A stretch of DNA of 5,754 nt from Acidobacteriaceae bacterium (lineage in GTDB: Bacteria > Acidobacteriota > Terriglobia > Terriglobales > Acidobacteriaceae). This document shows, one piece after another, positions 1 to 5,754 of this stretch (position 1 is the first letter of the stretch; each line of letters starts with the position of its first letter). The position numbers and the translations under genes are program-made. The stretch spans positions 1-5,754 of the forward strand of contig JAUTWY010000617.1 of the NCBI GenBank assembly GCA_030838305.1, written 5' to 3'. The notes under the pieces were generated by a model that did no database searches, was not told the origin of the DNA, and saw only the letters and a list, made by a program, of their open reading frames with translations.

Positions 1-132
1 GATGGTATGGTCGGATTTCCATGATTAACCTGGTTTGCTGTTTTCATGCGTTTATTTTGGTTGTCAGGTGTGAATGAAATTCTCGAACCGCCGAAGCGCG
101 AAGTTATGAATCGAAGTGTTCATGTTCATCGG
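1..132. other. Intergenic region at left edge; possible start of a further minus-strand gene
   Basis: This stretch lies downstream of the CBM48 gene. I see no convincing hairpin plus T-run terminator. On the minus strand an ATG at 20-22 opens a frame reading MEIRPYH to the edge, with AGG six bases before it. GNAT acetyltransferases often begin in a similar way, but seven residues cannot identify a family. A second ATG at 45-47 also stays open to the edge in another frame. Either could be the start of the next gene on this strand. Confidence 0.15.
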
Positions 133-447
133 TTAGCTTGCGGCCAGGAGTGATACGACCTGGTTGAGTGCGTTGCGCGTTTTGCCTGTTGCATTGGGGT
201 CGAGCTCCGGTTTGCCATCCACCAGGAACTGGTATTCATGATAGCCATGGGTGAGTTCGACGCTGGCCATCCAGCGCCCGTCAGCCTGGCGGACCATCGG
301 GGTGGTATATGGGTTCCAGTAGTTGAAGTCGCCCACCAGGGAAACCTGCGTTGCTTGCGGGGCGTGGCAGAAGAAACTCGCGCGATGAAGGTTTCGTTTT
401 GCGGAGTAGCGCGGCAGAGTGCCAGCAGGATTTAAATCATTGAGCAT
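133..447 (-). CDS. Small stand-alone CBM48 / isoamylase early-set (glycogen-binding type) protein
   Basis: The product of 104 residues is almost entirely one CBM48/AMPK-beta-type carbohydrate-binding domain (about residues 22-101). Visible family hallmarks are VSLVGDFNYWNP (35-46), the Pro-Met turn at 50-51, DGRWMASVEL (56-65), the aromatic strand YHEYQFLVDG (69-78) and the closing LDPNA...N...VVSL. Trp44 and Trp59 are the likely sugar-stacking aromatics. There is no signal peptide and no catalytic domain, so it probably acts in the cytoplasm as a glycogen or alpha-glucan binding or regulatory module; this role is inferred from the family. The frame extends upstream to a TTG at 525, which would give 130 residues. 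I prefer ATG 447 because the extension is low in family similarity and overlaps a sigma-54 promoter. The ribosome site before ATG 447 is weak (AAAAAG). The sigma-54 activator gene lies upstream on the same strand and is the obvious candidate regulator. Domain identity is secure; the start and role are less so. Confidence 0.85.
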   Translation of the reverse strand: MLNDLNPAGTLPRYSAKRNLHRASFFCHAPQATQVSLVGDFNYWNPYTTPMVRQADGRWMASVELTHGYHEYQFLVDGKPELDPNATGKTRNALNQVVSLLAAS

Positions 448-462
448 AATCTTTTTGCTTTC

Positions 463-501
463 GGTTTGGTTCACGTTTTCGACTTTGTCGGACACCAAAC
501 C
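463..501 (-). repeat. Inverted repeat / stem-loop in the leader of the CBM48 gene
   Basis: On the minus strand GGTTTGGT (501-494) pairs perfectly with ACCAAACC (470-463). The loop between them contains a second small hairpin, CGAC-AAA-GTCG. The structure lies between the predicted transcription start (about 498) and the ATG at 447, about 15 bases ahead of the start codon. If transcription begins at 498 the first three bases of the outer stem are absent from the RNA, which leaves a shorter stem. It could shape translation or mRNA stability; function is unknown. Confidence 0.35.
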
Positions 502-509
502 AACGTTAG

Positions 510-525
510 GCACAGAACGTGCCAA
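510..525 (-). promoter_or_regulatory. Sigma-54 (-24/-12) promoter for the CBM48 gene
   Basis: The minus strand reads TTGGCACG-TTCT-GTGC. The -24 element matches the consensus TTGGCACG completely, the -12 element matches three of four bases of TTGC, and the invariant GG (523-522) and GC (511-510) are exactly ten bases apart. The predicted transcription start is near 498, about 50 bases before ATG 447. A sigma-54 activator is encoded immediately upstream on the same strand, which strengthens the reading. The core is also a dyad (GGCAC-N5-GTGCC), so a repressor operator is the main alternative. The plus strand shows the same GG-N10-GC spacing but with a poorer -24 box. Confidence 0.65.
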
Positions 526-568
526 GGGGGGTGAATGCGCTCCAAACCCTTGAGGGCAGGCAGTTTAG

Positions 569-673
569 ATCAGGCAGGGAACTGAAGAGGCAGCGTGCGA
601 AAGATCGAACGCGCGAAAAATCGTACGTAATAGACCAAATGGATCAGGCAGCAGAAGTGACGCGTAATCAGGC
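569..673. promoter_or_regulatory. Three ATCAGGC repeats, candidate upstream activator sites
   Basis: ATCAGGC occurs in the same orientation at 569-575, 643-649 and 667-673. The first two copies share the longer word GATCAGGCAG, 74 bp apart, close to seven helical turns. Their centres fall about 74, 148 and 172 bp upstream of the predicted start at 498, a range usual for binding sites of sigma-54 activators. They are not dyads, which is atypical for a dimeric Fis-type DNA-binding domain, so the assignment is tentative. The rest of the 526-748 gap contains no recognisable gene and no clear terminator for the activator gene. Confidence 0.25.
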
Positions 674-748
674 CAGGCCTCAAGCTCTGCGGATAAACTT
701 CAATGGACTCCTCCTGGATGAAGCGCGAAGGATTCTCTCTTGAACCAT

Positions 749-2326
749 TCAGATCGAGGCCGGCCGCTCCAGCCCCCACTTCTTCATCCGTGAAAGCAAG
801 GTCGTGGGTTTGACACCGAGAAGTTCGGAAGCGCCGTCCGGGCCTTTGATCTTCCAATGCGCTTTGTTGAGAGCGGTCAGCAGATTGTCGCGTTCTCGGC
901 GTTGGAGCTCAGTTTCGGTCAAAATCTGCGAATTATTCTCATGACCGTTCCCTGCCGCGGGGGTTGCTGGCAGCAGAGGCGGAAGCGCGGACTGCACGGT
1001 GATCGGCAACTCGAAATCGAGGCTGCCGCCTCGGGCGAGGATGACCGCGCGCTCAATCACGTTGCGCAGTTCGCGCACGTTGCCCGGCCAATGATAGCTT
1101 TGAAGTGTCGTGACGCCTGCGTTCGTGAGCCGGGGTTTGGCGCATCTCAATTCTCTGACTGACAGCTCGACAAAGTGCCTCGCCAATAATGGGATATCGT
1201 CCGGTCGCTCCCTCAACGGCACTACCTGGACCGGAAACACGTGCAGCCGATAAAAAAGGTCTTCGCGGAACCGCCCTGCTGCTGCTTCCTTCTTGAGGTC
1301 ACGATTCGTCGCCGCGATGATCCGCACATCGGCGTAACGCGTTCGATCATCGCCGACCCGCTCGTAGCGTTTCTCCTGCAAGACGCGCAGAAGTTTGCTT
1401 TGCATCTCCAGCGGAACTTCGCCGATTTCGTCAAGAAAGATGGTTCCGTCGTGAGCTGTTTCGAAGCGTCCGGCGCGATCTCTGATTGCGCCCGTAAAAG
1501 CGCCCTTCACATGGCCAAAGAATTCGCTTTCGAAAAGCTCTCTTGGGATGGAGGCGCAATTGACCCTGACCAAGCCCTTGTCCTTGCGCCGGCTCCGTTT
1601 ATGGATTTCGCGCGCGACCAGTTCCTTTCCGGTGCCGGTGTCGCCAAGGATGAGCACAGAGGCTTCGGTGGGCGCGACCAGATCGATCTGATAGACCAGT
1701 TGCCGCAAAGCGCCGCTTTGGCCCACCAGTTCGCCGAATGCGCGCGCTTCCACAACTTCCTCTCGCAGGTATGCATTCTGTTGCTCGAGTTGCGCTTTCA
1801 AGTGCTGGATTTCTTCGAAAGCCCGCGCGTTGGCAATGGCAGCGCCGATCTCGTTGGCGAAGATTTGTGCCCAGGGACGGCTTTCGTTCGGTGGATATTC
1901 GCTCAGATAAACAGCGGTTAATCCCAAAACTTCTCCTTTGAATGCGATGGGCGCGCCGCTGAAGCCACAAATGCCTTGCTGTTTAAGCCAATCAGCGTTT
2001 CCCAACCTTTTCCAGTCCTCGTCCAAATCCCGCAAGACCATCTGTTCTGCTGTCGCCGCGATCTCTCCAAGGATACCGGTGCCGAGAGGAATGCGGATGG
2101 AGGAGTTGTCGAAGCCGTGAGGAGGCTGGCCACAGCCTGCGGCCAGGTGCAGAGAACGATCTGCTTTATCGAGTAGCCAAATCTGCAGGCAAATAACGTT
2201 GGGCCGCTCGGCAGCCCGGGTGACAAGCGTGTTTAGCAAATTCTCGACCGAAGGCGCGCCCGCGAGCTCCAGCAGGACCTGCGCGGTGAAATTCGCATCG
2301 AAGCGAGTATCAACGGCTGTGTCCAT
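749..2326 (-). CDS. Sigma-54-dependent Fis-family transcriptional activator with N-terminal GAF domain (FhlA/NorR-like layout)
   Basis: This is a 525-residue bacterial enhancer-binding protein. Residues about 10-175 form a GAF sensory domain, followed by a short coiled coil (about 172-195). The AAA+ domain (about 197-430) carries Walker A GDTGTGKE (228-235), the sigma-54-contacting loop GAFTGA (275-280), Walker B GTIFLDEIGE (294-303, Asp299/Glu300), arginine-finger candidates Arg354 and Arg360, and the sensor II motif WPGNVREL (413-420). After a flexible linker (about 440-468) comes a Fis-type helix-turn-helix (about 475-517) ending in TTLLSRMKKWG. All catalytic motifs are intact, so it should remodel sigma-54 RNA polymerase by ATP hydrolysis. 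The GAF ligand cannot be read from sequence; there is no receiver domain, so it is not a two-component regulator. The start ATG (2324-2326) lacks a good ribosome site. The likely target is the sigma-54 promoter at 510-525 downstream on the same strand; no matching promoter precedes the divergent efflux genes. Confidence 0.95.
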   Translation of the reverse strand: MDTAVDTRFDANFTAQVLLELAGAPSVENLLNTLVTRAAERPNVICLQIWLLDKADRSLHLAAGCGQPPHGFDNSSIRIPLGTGILGEIAATAEQMVLRDLDEDWKRLGNADWLKQQGICGFSGAPIAFKGEVLGLTAVYLSEYPPNESRPWAQIFANEIGAAIANARAFEEIQHLKAQLEQQNAYLREEVVEARAFGELVGQSGALRQLVYQIDLVAPTEASVLILGDTGTGKELVAREIHKRSRRKDKGLVRVNCASIPRELFESEFFGHVKGAFTGAIRDRAGRFETAHDGTIFLDEIGEVPLEMQSKLLRVLQEKRYERVGDDRTRYADVRIIAATNRDLKKEAAAGRFREDLFYRLHVFPVQVVPLRERPDDIPLLARHFVELSVRELRCAKPRLTNAGVTTLQSYHWPGNVRELRNVIERAVILARGGSLDFELPITVQSALPPLLPATPAAGNGHENNSQILTETELQRRERDNLLTALNKAHWKIKGPDGASELLGVKPTTLLSRMKKWGLERPASI

Positions 2327-2499
2327 AATGGCTCAATGTGCTATAGGTGGTACGATTGTCCAACCAGACCGGTTCGATTCTTTGGACGTTCAACTTATCG
2401 AACGCGTTGGCAGAGCAGGCGTTTTCCATTTAACCCACTGTGGAAAGCGCACTTACGTCAAGAATGAATCTGTGGCAAGGCTGCTGCAATCACACCGGT
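2327..2499. promoter_or_regulatory. Divergent intergenic region with two inverted repeats (candidate operators)
   Basis: This region separates the activator gene (minus) from the efflux operon (plus), so it should hold both promoters. GTCCAA (2358-2363) and TTGGAC (2382-2387) form a perfect inverted repeat with an 18-bp spacer, and CGTTC (2387-2391) and GAACG (2400-2404) form a second one with an 8-bp spacer. I found no convincing -35/-10 pair on either strand. A TTGGCA at 2407-2412 resembles a -35 or -24 box but has no properly spaced partner. Dyads this short can arise by chance. Confidence 0.2.
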
Positions 2500-2670
2500 A
2501 TGTTACGGTCATCACGATCACCAATAGTCCCCCTCGCCACACTTGCCGCGCTGCTGCTGATCATCCTCATGAGCGGCTGCGCTTCCACCAACCTGGATGA
2601 TTCCGATCCGTTTAAATATAACCCGAATACGGGTTACCCGTACATCGGGGGCCCCTTTGGCCGAGAATGA
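2500..2670 (+). CDS. Small lipoprotein (about 56 residues), first gene of the efflux operon
   Basis: From ATG 2500 the product begins with a classic lipoprotein signal: a basic N-region (MLRSSRS), a hydrophobic core (about residues 9-24) and the lipobox LMSGC with the acylated cysteine at residue 27. The mature part is only about 30 residues, begins CASTN, and ends in a Tyr/Pro/Gly-rich tail (NPNTGYPYIGG). The Asp residues after the cysteine occur at +5, +6 and +8, not at +2, so the Lol-avoidance rule does not argue against outer-membrane sorting. The frame is open further upstream (ATG 2464, GTG 2440), but those starts put a cysteine-containing segment before a complete signal peptide. None of the starts has a strong ribosome site. 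It is too short to be a TolC-type channel. The HlyD gene begins 13 bp after the stop, which suggests co-transcription. Family and function are not recognised. Confidence 0.65.
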   Translation: MLRSSRSPIVPLATLAALLLIILMSGCASTNLDDSDPFKYNPNTGYPYIGGPFGRE

Positions 2671-2683
2671 ACTCCGCTAACAC

Positions 2684-3856
2684 ATGGCTATGGGCACCGA
2701 ATTAAAGGATAAGGTTTCAGATCGCCTGTCCATTCCGCAACATCCCGCGATTCAGCTCGATTCGCCCTCGGCTGAATCTGAAAGCGCAAAACGAGAGCCA
2801 TTCTCCACCAACGGCAGTTCGCCAGGGAAGCCCGCGCGAAAACAGGCTCGCAAGATTCTTGTCATTGCGAGCGCACTGATCATTGGAGCGGGTGCTTGCG
2901 CCTATTACACCTGGAACATTGCACCCTTCGAATCGACGGACGATGCGACACTTGAAGGGCACGTGATTCCGATTGCGCCTCAAATTCCCGGAATCGTGGC
3001 GCGGCTCGTGGTGCAGGATAATCAGGAAGTGAACCAGGGGGAATTGATGCTCGAGATTGATCCGAGGGACTATGAAGCAAAACTGGCGCAGGCGCGGGCC
3101 GACCTGGCCGCTGCCAAAAGCCGGCTGGATCAGGCAAAAGCACAGCTCGCGGTGGACCAGGCCAAAGCGGAACAGGAGCGGTCCAACCTGACAGCCGCGG
3201 AGGCCCAGGCCAATTTCGCCTACGTGGATTGGAAACGATACGTGGCGATTGGCAGCAATGGGGTGTCGCAAAGCCAGATTGATCTCGCGGCGACGCAATC
3301 GCGATCCGCCGCCGCTCAATTGGAAGTAGCTCGAAACAAGATTCTGGCGGCGGAAGCACAAACTGCGTTGAGCAAGGCCAACATTGAAACCGCCACGGCC
3401 AATGTGCTGCAGAACGAGGCATCCGCCCTTCAAGCCGAGATCAATCTTTCCTACACTAAGGTGACTGCGCCCGAGAGCGGCCGCGTAACGCGCCGAACAG
3501 TGGAATCCGGCGCCTTCGTGCAGCCTGGACAATCATTGCTGACACTCGTCCCGCGCGATCTTTGGGTAATCGCAAATTTCAAGGAGACGCAACTGACGCA
3601 CATGCGCCCGGGCCAGCCAGTAACGATTCAGGTGGATGCGTATCCGCATCGGAAATTCACCGGTCGTGTTGACAGCATCCAAACCGGCTCGGGCGCCCGC
3701 TTCAGTCTTTTCCCGCCCGAGAATGCGACGGGCAATTACATCAAGGTGTTACAGCGCGTGCCCGTGAAGATTGTCTTCAATGAGGCAACTCGCGAGGACT
3801 TGCGCCTGGCTATGGGGCCCGGAATGTCCGTCGAGCCGAAGGTCCGGATTAAGTGA
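2684..3856 (+). CDS. HlyD-family membrane fusion (periplasmic adaptor) protein, EmrA-like
   Basis: The 390-residue product fits the EmrA type of adaptor that links an inner-membrane MFS pump to an outer-membrane channel. A polar cytoplasmic N-terminus (1-56) is followed by one membrane anchor (about 57-77) and STDDATLEGHVIPIAPQIPG (84-103), the first half of the lipoyl-like domain. A long Ala/Gln/Lys-rich helical hairpin (about 128-255) follows, then the second lipoyl half (SYTKVTAPESGRVTRRTVE, 256-274), a beta-barrel, and the EmrA-type signature FPPENATGNYIKVLQRVPVKI split across 343-363. The N-terminal tail is longer than usual for the family. ATG 2684 is followed by another in-frame ATG at 2690, and neither has a strong ribosome site; translational coupling to the lipoprotein gene 13 bp upstream is plausible. 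The DHA2 transporter gene follows after 33 bp. No outer-membrane partner is encoded in the window. The substrate is unknown, probably drugs or other toxic compounds. Confidence 0.93.
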   Translation: MAMGTELKDKVSDRLSIPQHPAIQLDSPSAESESAKREPFSTNGSSPGKPARKQARKILVIASALIIGAGACAYYTWNIAPFESTDDATLEGHVIPIAPQIPGIVARLVVQDNQEVNQGELMLEIDPRDYEAKLAQARADLAAAKSRLDQAKAQLAVDQAKAEQERSNLTAAEAQANFAYVDWKRYVAIGSNGVSQSQIDLAATQSRSAAAQLEVARNKILAAEAQTALSKANIETATANVLQNEASALQAEINLSYTKVTAPESGRVTRRTVESGAFVQPGQSLLTLVPRDLWVIANFKETQLTHMRPGQPVTIQVDAYPHRKFTGRVDSIQTGSGARFSLFPPENATGNYIKVLQRVPVKIVFNEATREDLRLAMGPGMSVEPKVRIK

Positions 3857-3889
3857 TTCAGCAGCACTCACACAAAGCAACTTCAGGCG

Positions 3890-5443
3890 ATGAACAACAA
3901 AGCCCCTGTCAAAGTGAATCCGTGGCTGATCGCGGCGGCGGTGATTGTGCCGACCTTCATGGAAGTGCTCGACACAACGATCGTCAGCGTGTCATTGCCC
4001 CATATCGCCGGCAGTCTCTCGGCGGCCACTTCCGAAGTAACCTGGGTGCAAACCAGCTACCTCATCTCAAACGCAATTGTGCTGCCCGCCAGCGCATGGT
4101 TTTCATCCTTCTTTGGCCGCAAACGGTTTTTCCTGGCCTGTGTCGCTATCTTCACATTCGCCTCTGGTTTGTGCGGCCTCGCTCCGACCCTCGGTGTCCT
4201 GATTGCCGCGCGCGTGTTGCAAGGGGCGGGCGGCGGCGCTTTGCAACCGCTTTCACAGGCCATCCTTTTGGAGTCTTTTCCACCCGCCAGGCACGGACAG
4301 GCGATGGGGGTTTGGGGTTTGGGGGTCGTGGTCGCGCCGGTGCTCGGCCCGTTGCTCGGCGGGTGGATCACGGATAGCTATTCCTGGCGCTGGCTGTTTT
4401 ACATCAACCTGCCGGTCGGCTTGCTCGCGATTGTAATGATCCTGCGGTTCATTTCGGATCCAACCTATGTGCAGGCGAGCAAGCCGCGGCGCATTGATGC
4501 GGTTGGCCTGGCGTTGCTGACCTTGTGGCTGGGAACGCTGCAAACCGTTCTCGACAAAGGGCAGGATGAAGATTGGTTTTCTGCGCCATGGATCTGCTGG
4601 TTCACGATAGTTTCTGCTGTGTCGCTCGTGGCATTATTGATTCGGGAACTGCGCGTTGCTCAGCCGATCATCAATTTGCGCGTGCTGTCCAATCGCAACT
4701 TCGCCGTCGGAACCATCCTCGCGACCGCCGTCGGTGTCATTTCCTACAGTCCATTAACACTGCTGCCGTTGTTCCTGCAAAACCTGCTTGGTTACACAGC
4801 AATCCAAAGCGGCCTCGCGCAAAGCCCTCGCGGAATTGGCGCGTTGTTGGCCATGCCTCTCGTTGGACTGCTTACAAGCAAGATTGATAGCCGCAAACTG
4901 ATCATTGCCGGAATCCTTTTGTGCGGTGTGTCGGGATTCAGGATGAGCAATATTGATCTGGAAGTGGCCAAAAGCAGTTTCGTCCTCGCGAACTTCATCC
5001 AGGGCCTGGGTCTCGCCCTCACGTTCGTCCCGCTCGCGACCACAGCGATGGGCCACTTGCCCAAGGGCGAAATGGGCAACGCCGCCGGCCTGTTCAACCT
5101 GATGCGAAACCTGGGCGGCAGCATCGGCATTTCGATGGTGACCACCATGGTAGCCCGTGGATCCCAGGCGCATCAGGCGTATCTGGTGACACATCTTACG
5201 CCTTTGGACGCTCCCTTTCAGTCCAAACTGCAAGCGATACAAACGGCCTTGGGGCAGCATGTCACTCCAGCGCTGGCGCAGGCTATGGCTCCGGGCGCGA
5301 TTTACAGCGCGCTGCTCCAACAATCCAGCCTGCTGGCTTATGTGGATGATTTCCGGTGGCTCGCCTTATTGTGTCTGGTGTCAATCCCCGTCGTGTTCTG
5401 TCTCAAGAGAGTTTCGGGCAAAGGCGCCGTGTCCGCGCATTAA
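3890..5443 (+). CDS. DHA2-family (EmrB/QacA) MFS drug efflux transporter, 14 TM
   Basis: The product is a 517-residue inner-membrane proton-driven antiporter, the usual length for 14-helix DHA2 pumps. TM1 carries MEVLDTTIVSVSLP (24-37) with the conserved Asp28. The TM2-3 loop has a motif A remnant ending FGRKRFF (75-81), with Ser73 where the classic Asp would be. TM4 has motif B, ARVLQGAGGGALQPLSQA (107-124), with Arg108 as the proton-relay arginine. TM5 has the antiporter motif C (APVLGPLLGGW, 149-159), followed by SWRWLFYINLPVG (165-177). Later helices lie at about 202-222, 232-252, 270-292, 305-325, 337-351, 362-383, 404-421 and 485-505, with a periplasmic loop at about 424-470 before the last helix. 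It should work with the EmrA-like adaptor encoded just upstream. ATG 3890 has only a weak, close AGG before it. The substrate is not predictable from sequence. Confidence 0.95.
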   Translation: MNNKAPVKVNPWLIAAAVIVPTFMEVLDTTIVSVSLPHIAGSLSAATSEVTWVQTSYLISNAIVLPASAWFSSFFGRKRFFLACVAIFTFASGLCGLAPTLGVLIAARVLQGAGGGALQPLSQAILLESFPPARHGQAMGVWGLGVVVAPVLGPLLGGWITDSYSWRWLFYINLPVGLLAIVMILRFISDPTYVQASKPRRIDAVGLALLTLWLGTLQTVLDKGQDEDWFSAPWICWFTIVSAVSLVALLIRELRVAQPIINLRVLSNRNFAVGTILATAVGVISYSPLTLLPLFLQNLLGYTAIQSGLAQSPRGIGALLAMPLVGLLTSKIDSRKLIIAGILLCGVSGFRMSNIDLEVAKSSFVLANFIQGLGLALTFVPLATTAMGHLPKGEMGNAAGLFNLMRNLGGSIGISMVTTMVARGSQAHQAYLVTHLTPLDAPFQSKLQAIQTALGQHVTPALAQAMAPGAIYSALLQQSSLLAYVDDFRWLALLCLVSIPVVFCLKRVSGKGAVSAH

Positions 5444-5510
5444 GGAACTTCTGAAACGGCCAACTGCCAGGATTTCGTAATTTCGCTTCGCGTTGAGTGG
5501 ATGGTTGTAT
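5444..5510. other. Short intergenic gap between convergent genes
   Basis: This 67-bp gap separates the transporter stop codon from the stop codon of the opposing NmrA-like gene. One would expect a bidirectional terminator here, but I see only a trivial 3-bp CGC-TTC-GCG stem and no T-run, so no terminator is called. Confidence 0.5.
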
Positions 5511-5754
5511 TCAGGGAGTCTGAACCGGGACATTCAGTCGAGCCCAAGTCGAAAACTTCGCCGGTTGTCTGCCGGCTATTTTGTTTGCGAACGCAATTCG
5601 GTCGCGTGACTCCGAACCCAAATAGGTATGCGCTTCGAAGTAACTGAACATTGCGGCGATCTCCGCGGCTCCAGGGAAGAGCGTGGCGAAGACACCGGCC
5701 GGGACCCGCGTGAAGGAGAAGTTGTGACCCTGTCGATTAAGCACGGCGACGATC
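5511..5754 (-). CDS. NmrA-like NAD(P)-binding protein (SDR-type), C-terminal part, cut by the window edge
   Basis: About 80 residues are visible on the minus strand and the frame stays open to the edge, so the start and the Rossmann-fold nucleotide-binding half lie outside. What remains resembles the end of NmrA/HSCARG-type proteins: a strand pattern GHNFSFTRVPAG, a helical segment with FPGAAEIAAMFSYFEAHTY, and a closing PAKFSTWARLN that matches the family's terminal 'F..W....' helix. Such proteins bind NAD(P) and act as redox sensors or as reductases; which applies here cannot be told. A GTG at 5742-5744 is an internal valine codon, not the likely start. The gene is convergent with the efflux operon and so not part of it. 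The family call rests on a short C-terminal segment. Confidence 0.6.
   Translation of the reverse strand, partial: IVAVLNRQGHNFSFTRVPAGVFATLFPGAAEIAAMFSYFEAHTYLGSESRDRIAFANKIAGRQPAKFSTWARLNVPVQTP

Noticed and set aside
596..623. Imperfect direct repeat TGCGAAAGATCG / CGCGAAAAATCG
   Set aside because: Ten of twelve bases match, but the words are low in complexity and there is no further copy or dyad to support a binding site.
519..743. 74-codon plus-strand open frame in the activator-CBM48 gap
   Set aside because: It starts with a GTG inside the sigma-54 promoter, has no ribosome site, is Arg-rich without a recognisable domain, and covers the putative activator sites.
1241..1921. 226-codon plus-strand open frame
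   Set aside because: It lies wholly antisense to the AAA+ and GAF coding sequence of the activator, whose motifs are unambiguous, and its translation shows no recognisable domain.
2407..2420. Possible second sigma-54 promoter (TTGGCAGAGCAGGC) ahead of the efflux operon
   Set aside because: GG and GC are eight bases apart instead of ten, and the -12 box does not match TTGC, so it is not a workable -24/-12 element.
2648..2664. GGGGCCCC palindrome and GGCC-N5-GGCC near the lipoprotein stop
   Set aside because: It lies within coding sequence (Gly-Gly-Pro-Phe-Gly codons), has no T-run, and the HlyD gene follows at once, so a terminator here is unlikely.
2717..3532. 271-codon minus-strand open frame
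   Set aside because: It is antisense to the HlyD-family gene; its length is explained by the biased codon use of the Ala/Gln/Lys-rich helical hairpin.

Overview
The window holds six protein-coding genes (one cut by the right edge) in two opposed groups, with moderately high GC throughout. No RNA gene, insertion sequence or CRISPR array is visible. The protein types suggest a Verrucomicrobia-like (Pedosphaera/Limisphaerales-type) soil or freshwater bacterium: a stand-alone ~100-residue CBM48 protein, an FhlA-like GAF/sigma-54 activator, and an EmrAB-type efflux pair preceded by a tiny lipoprotein. Weak or absent Shine-Dalgarno sequences fit this. The assignment rests on recalled resemblance, not a search.

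Left block (minus strand, about 1-2326): a GAF-AAA+-Fis sigma-54-dependent activator (749-2326) lies upstream of a small glycogen-binding-type (CBM48) protein gene (133-447). The 223-bp gap between the ORFs ends in a near-consensus -24/-12 promoter pointing at the CBM48 gene (510-525, TTGGCACG-N4-GTGC with exact GG-N10-GC spacing). Three ATCAGGC repeats lie further upstream, at distances usual for activator sites. The likely logic is that the activator senses a small molecule or redox signal through GAF and switches on the CBM48 gene from the sigma-54 promoter. This places the CBM48 start at ATG 447 rather than at the upstream TTG, which lies inside the promoter.

Right block (plus strand, 2500-5443): a short lipoprotein, a HlyD/EmrA-type membrane fusion protein and a 14-TM DHA2 (EmrB/QacA) transporter follow one another with gaps of 13 and 33 bp, as a probable multidrug-efflux operon. 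No TolC-like outer-membrane channel is present in the window. The operon is divergent from the activator gene, and the intergenic region (2327-2499) holds two small inverted repeats but no convincing promoter.

Right edge (minus strand, 5511-5754): the C-terminal part of an NmrA-like NAD(P)-binding protein, convergent with the transporter gene and continuing past the window.
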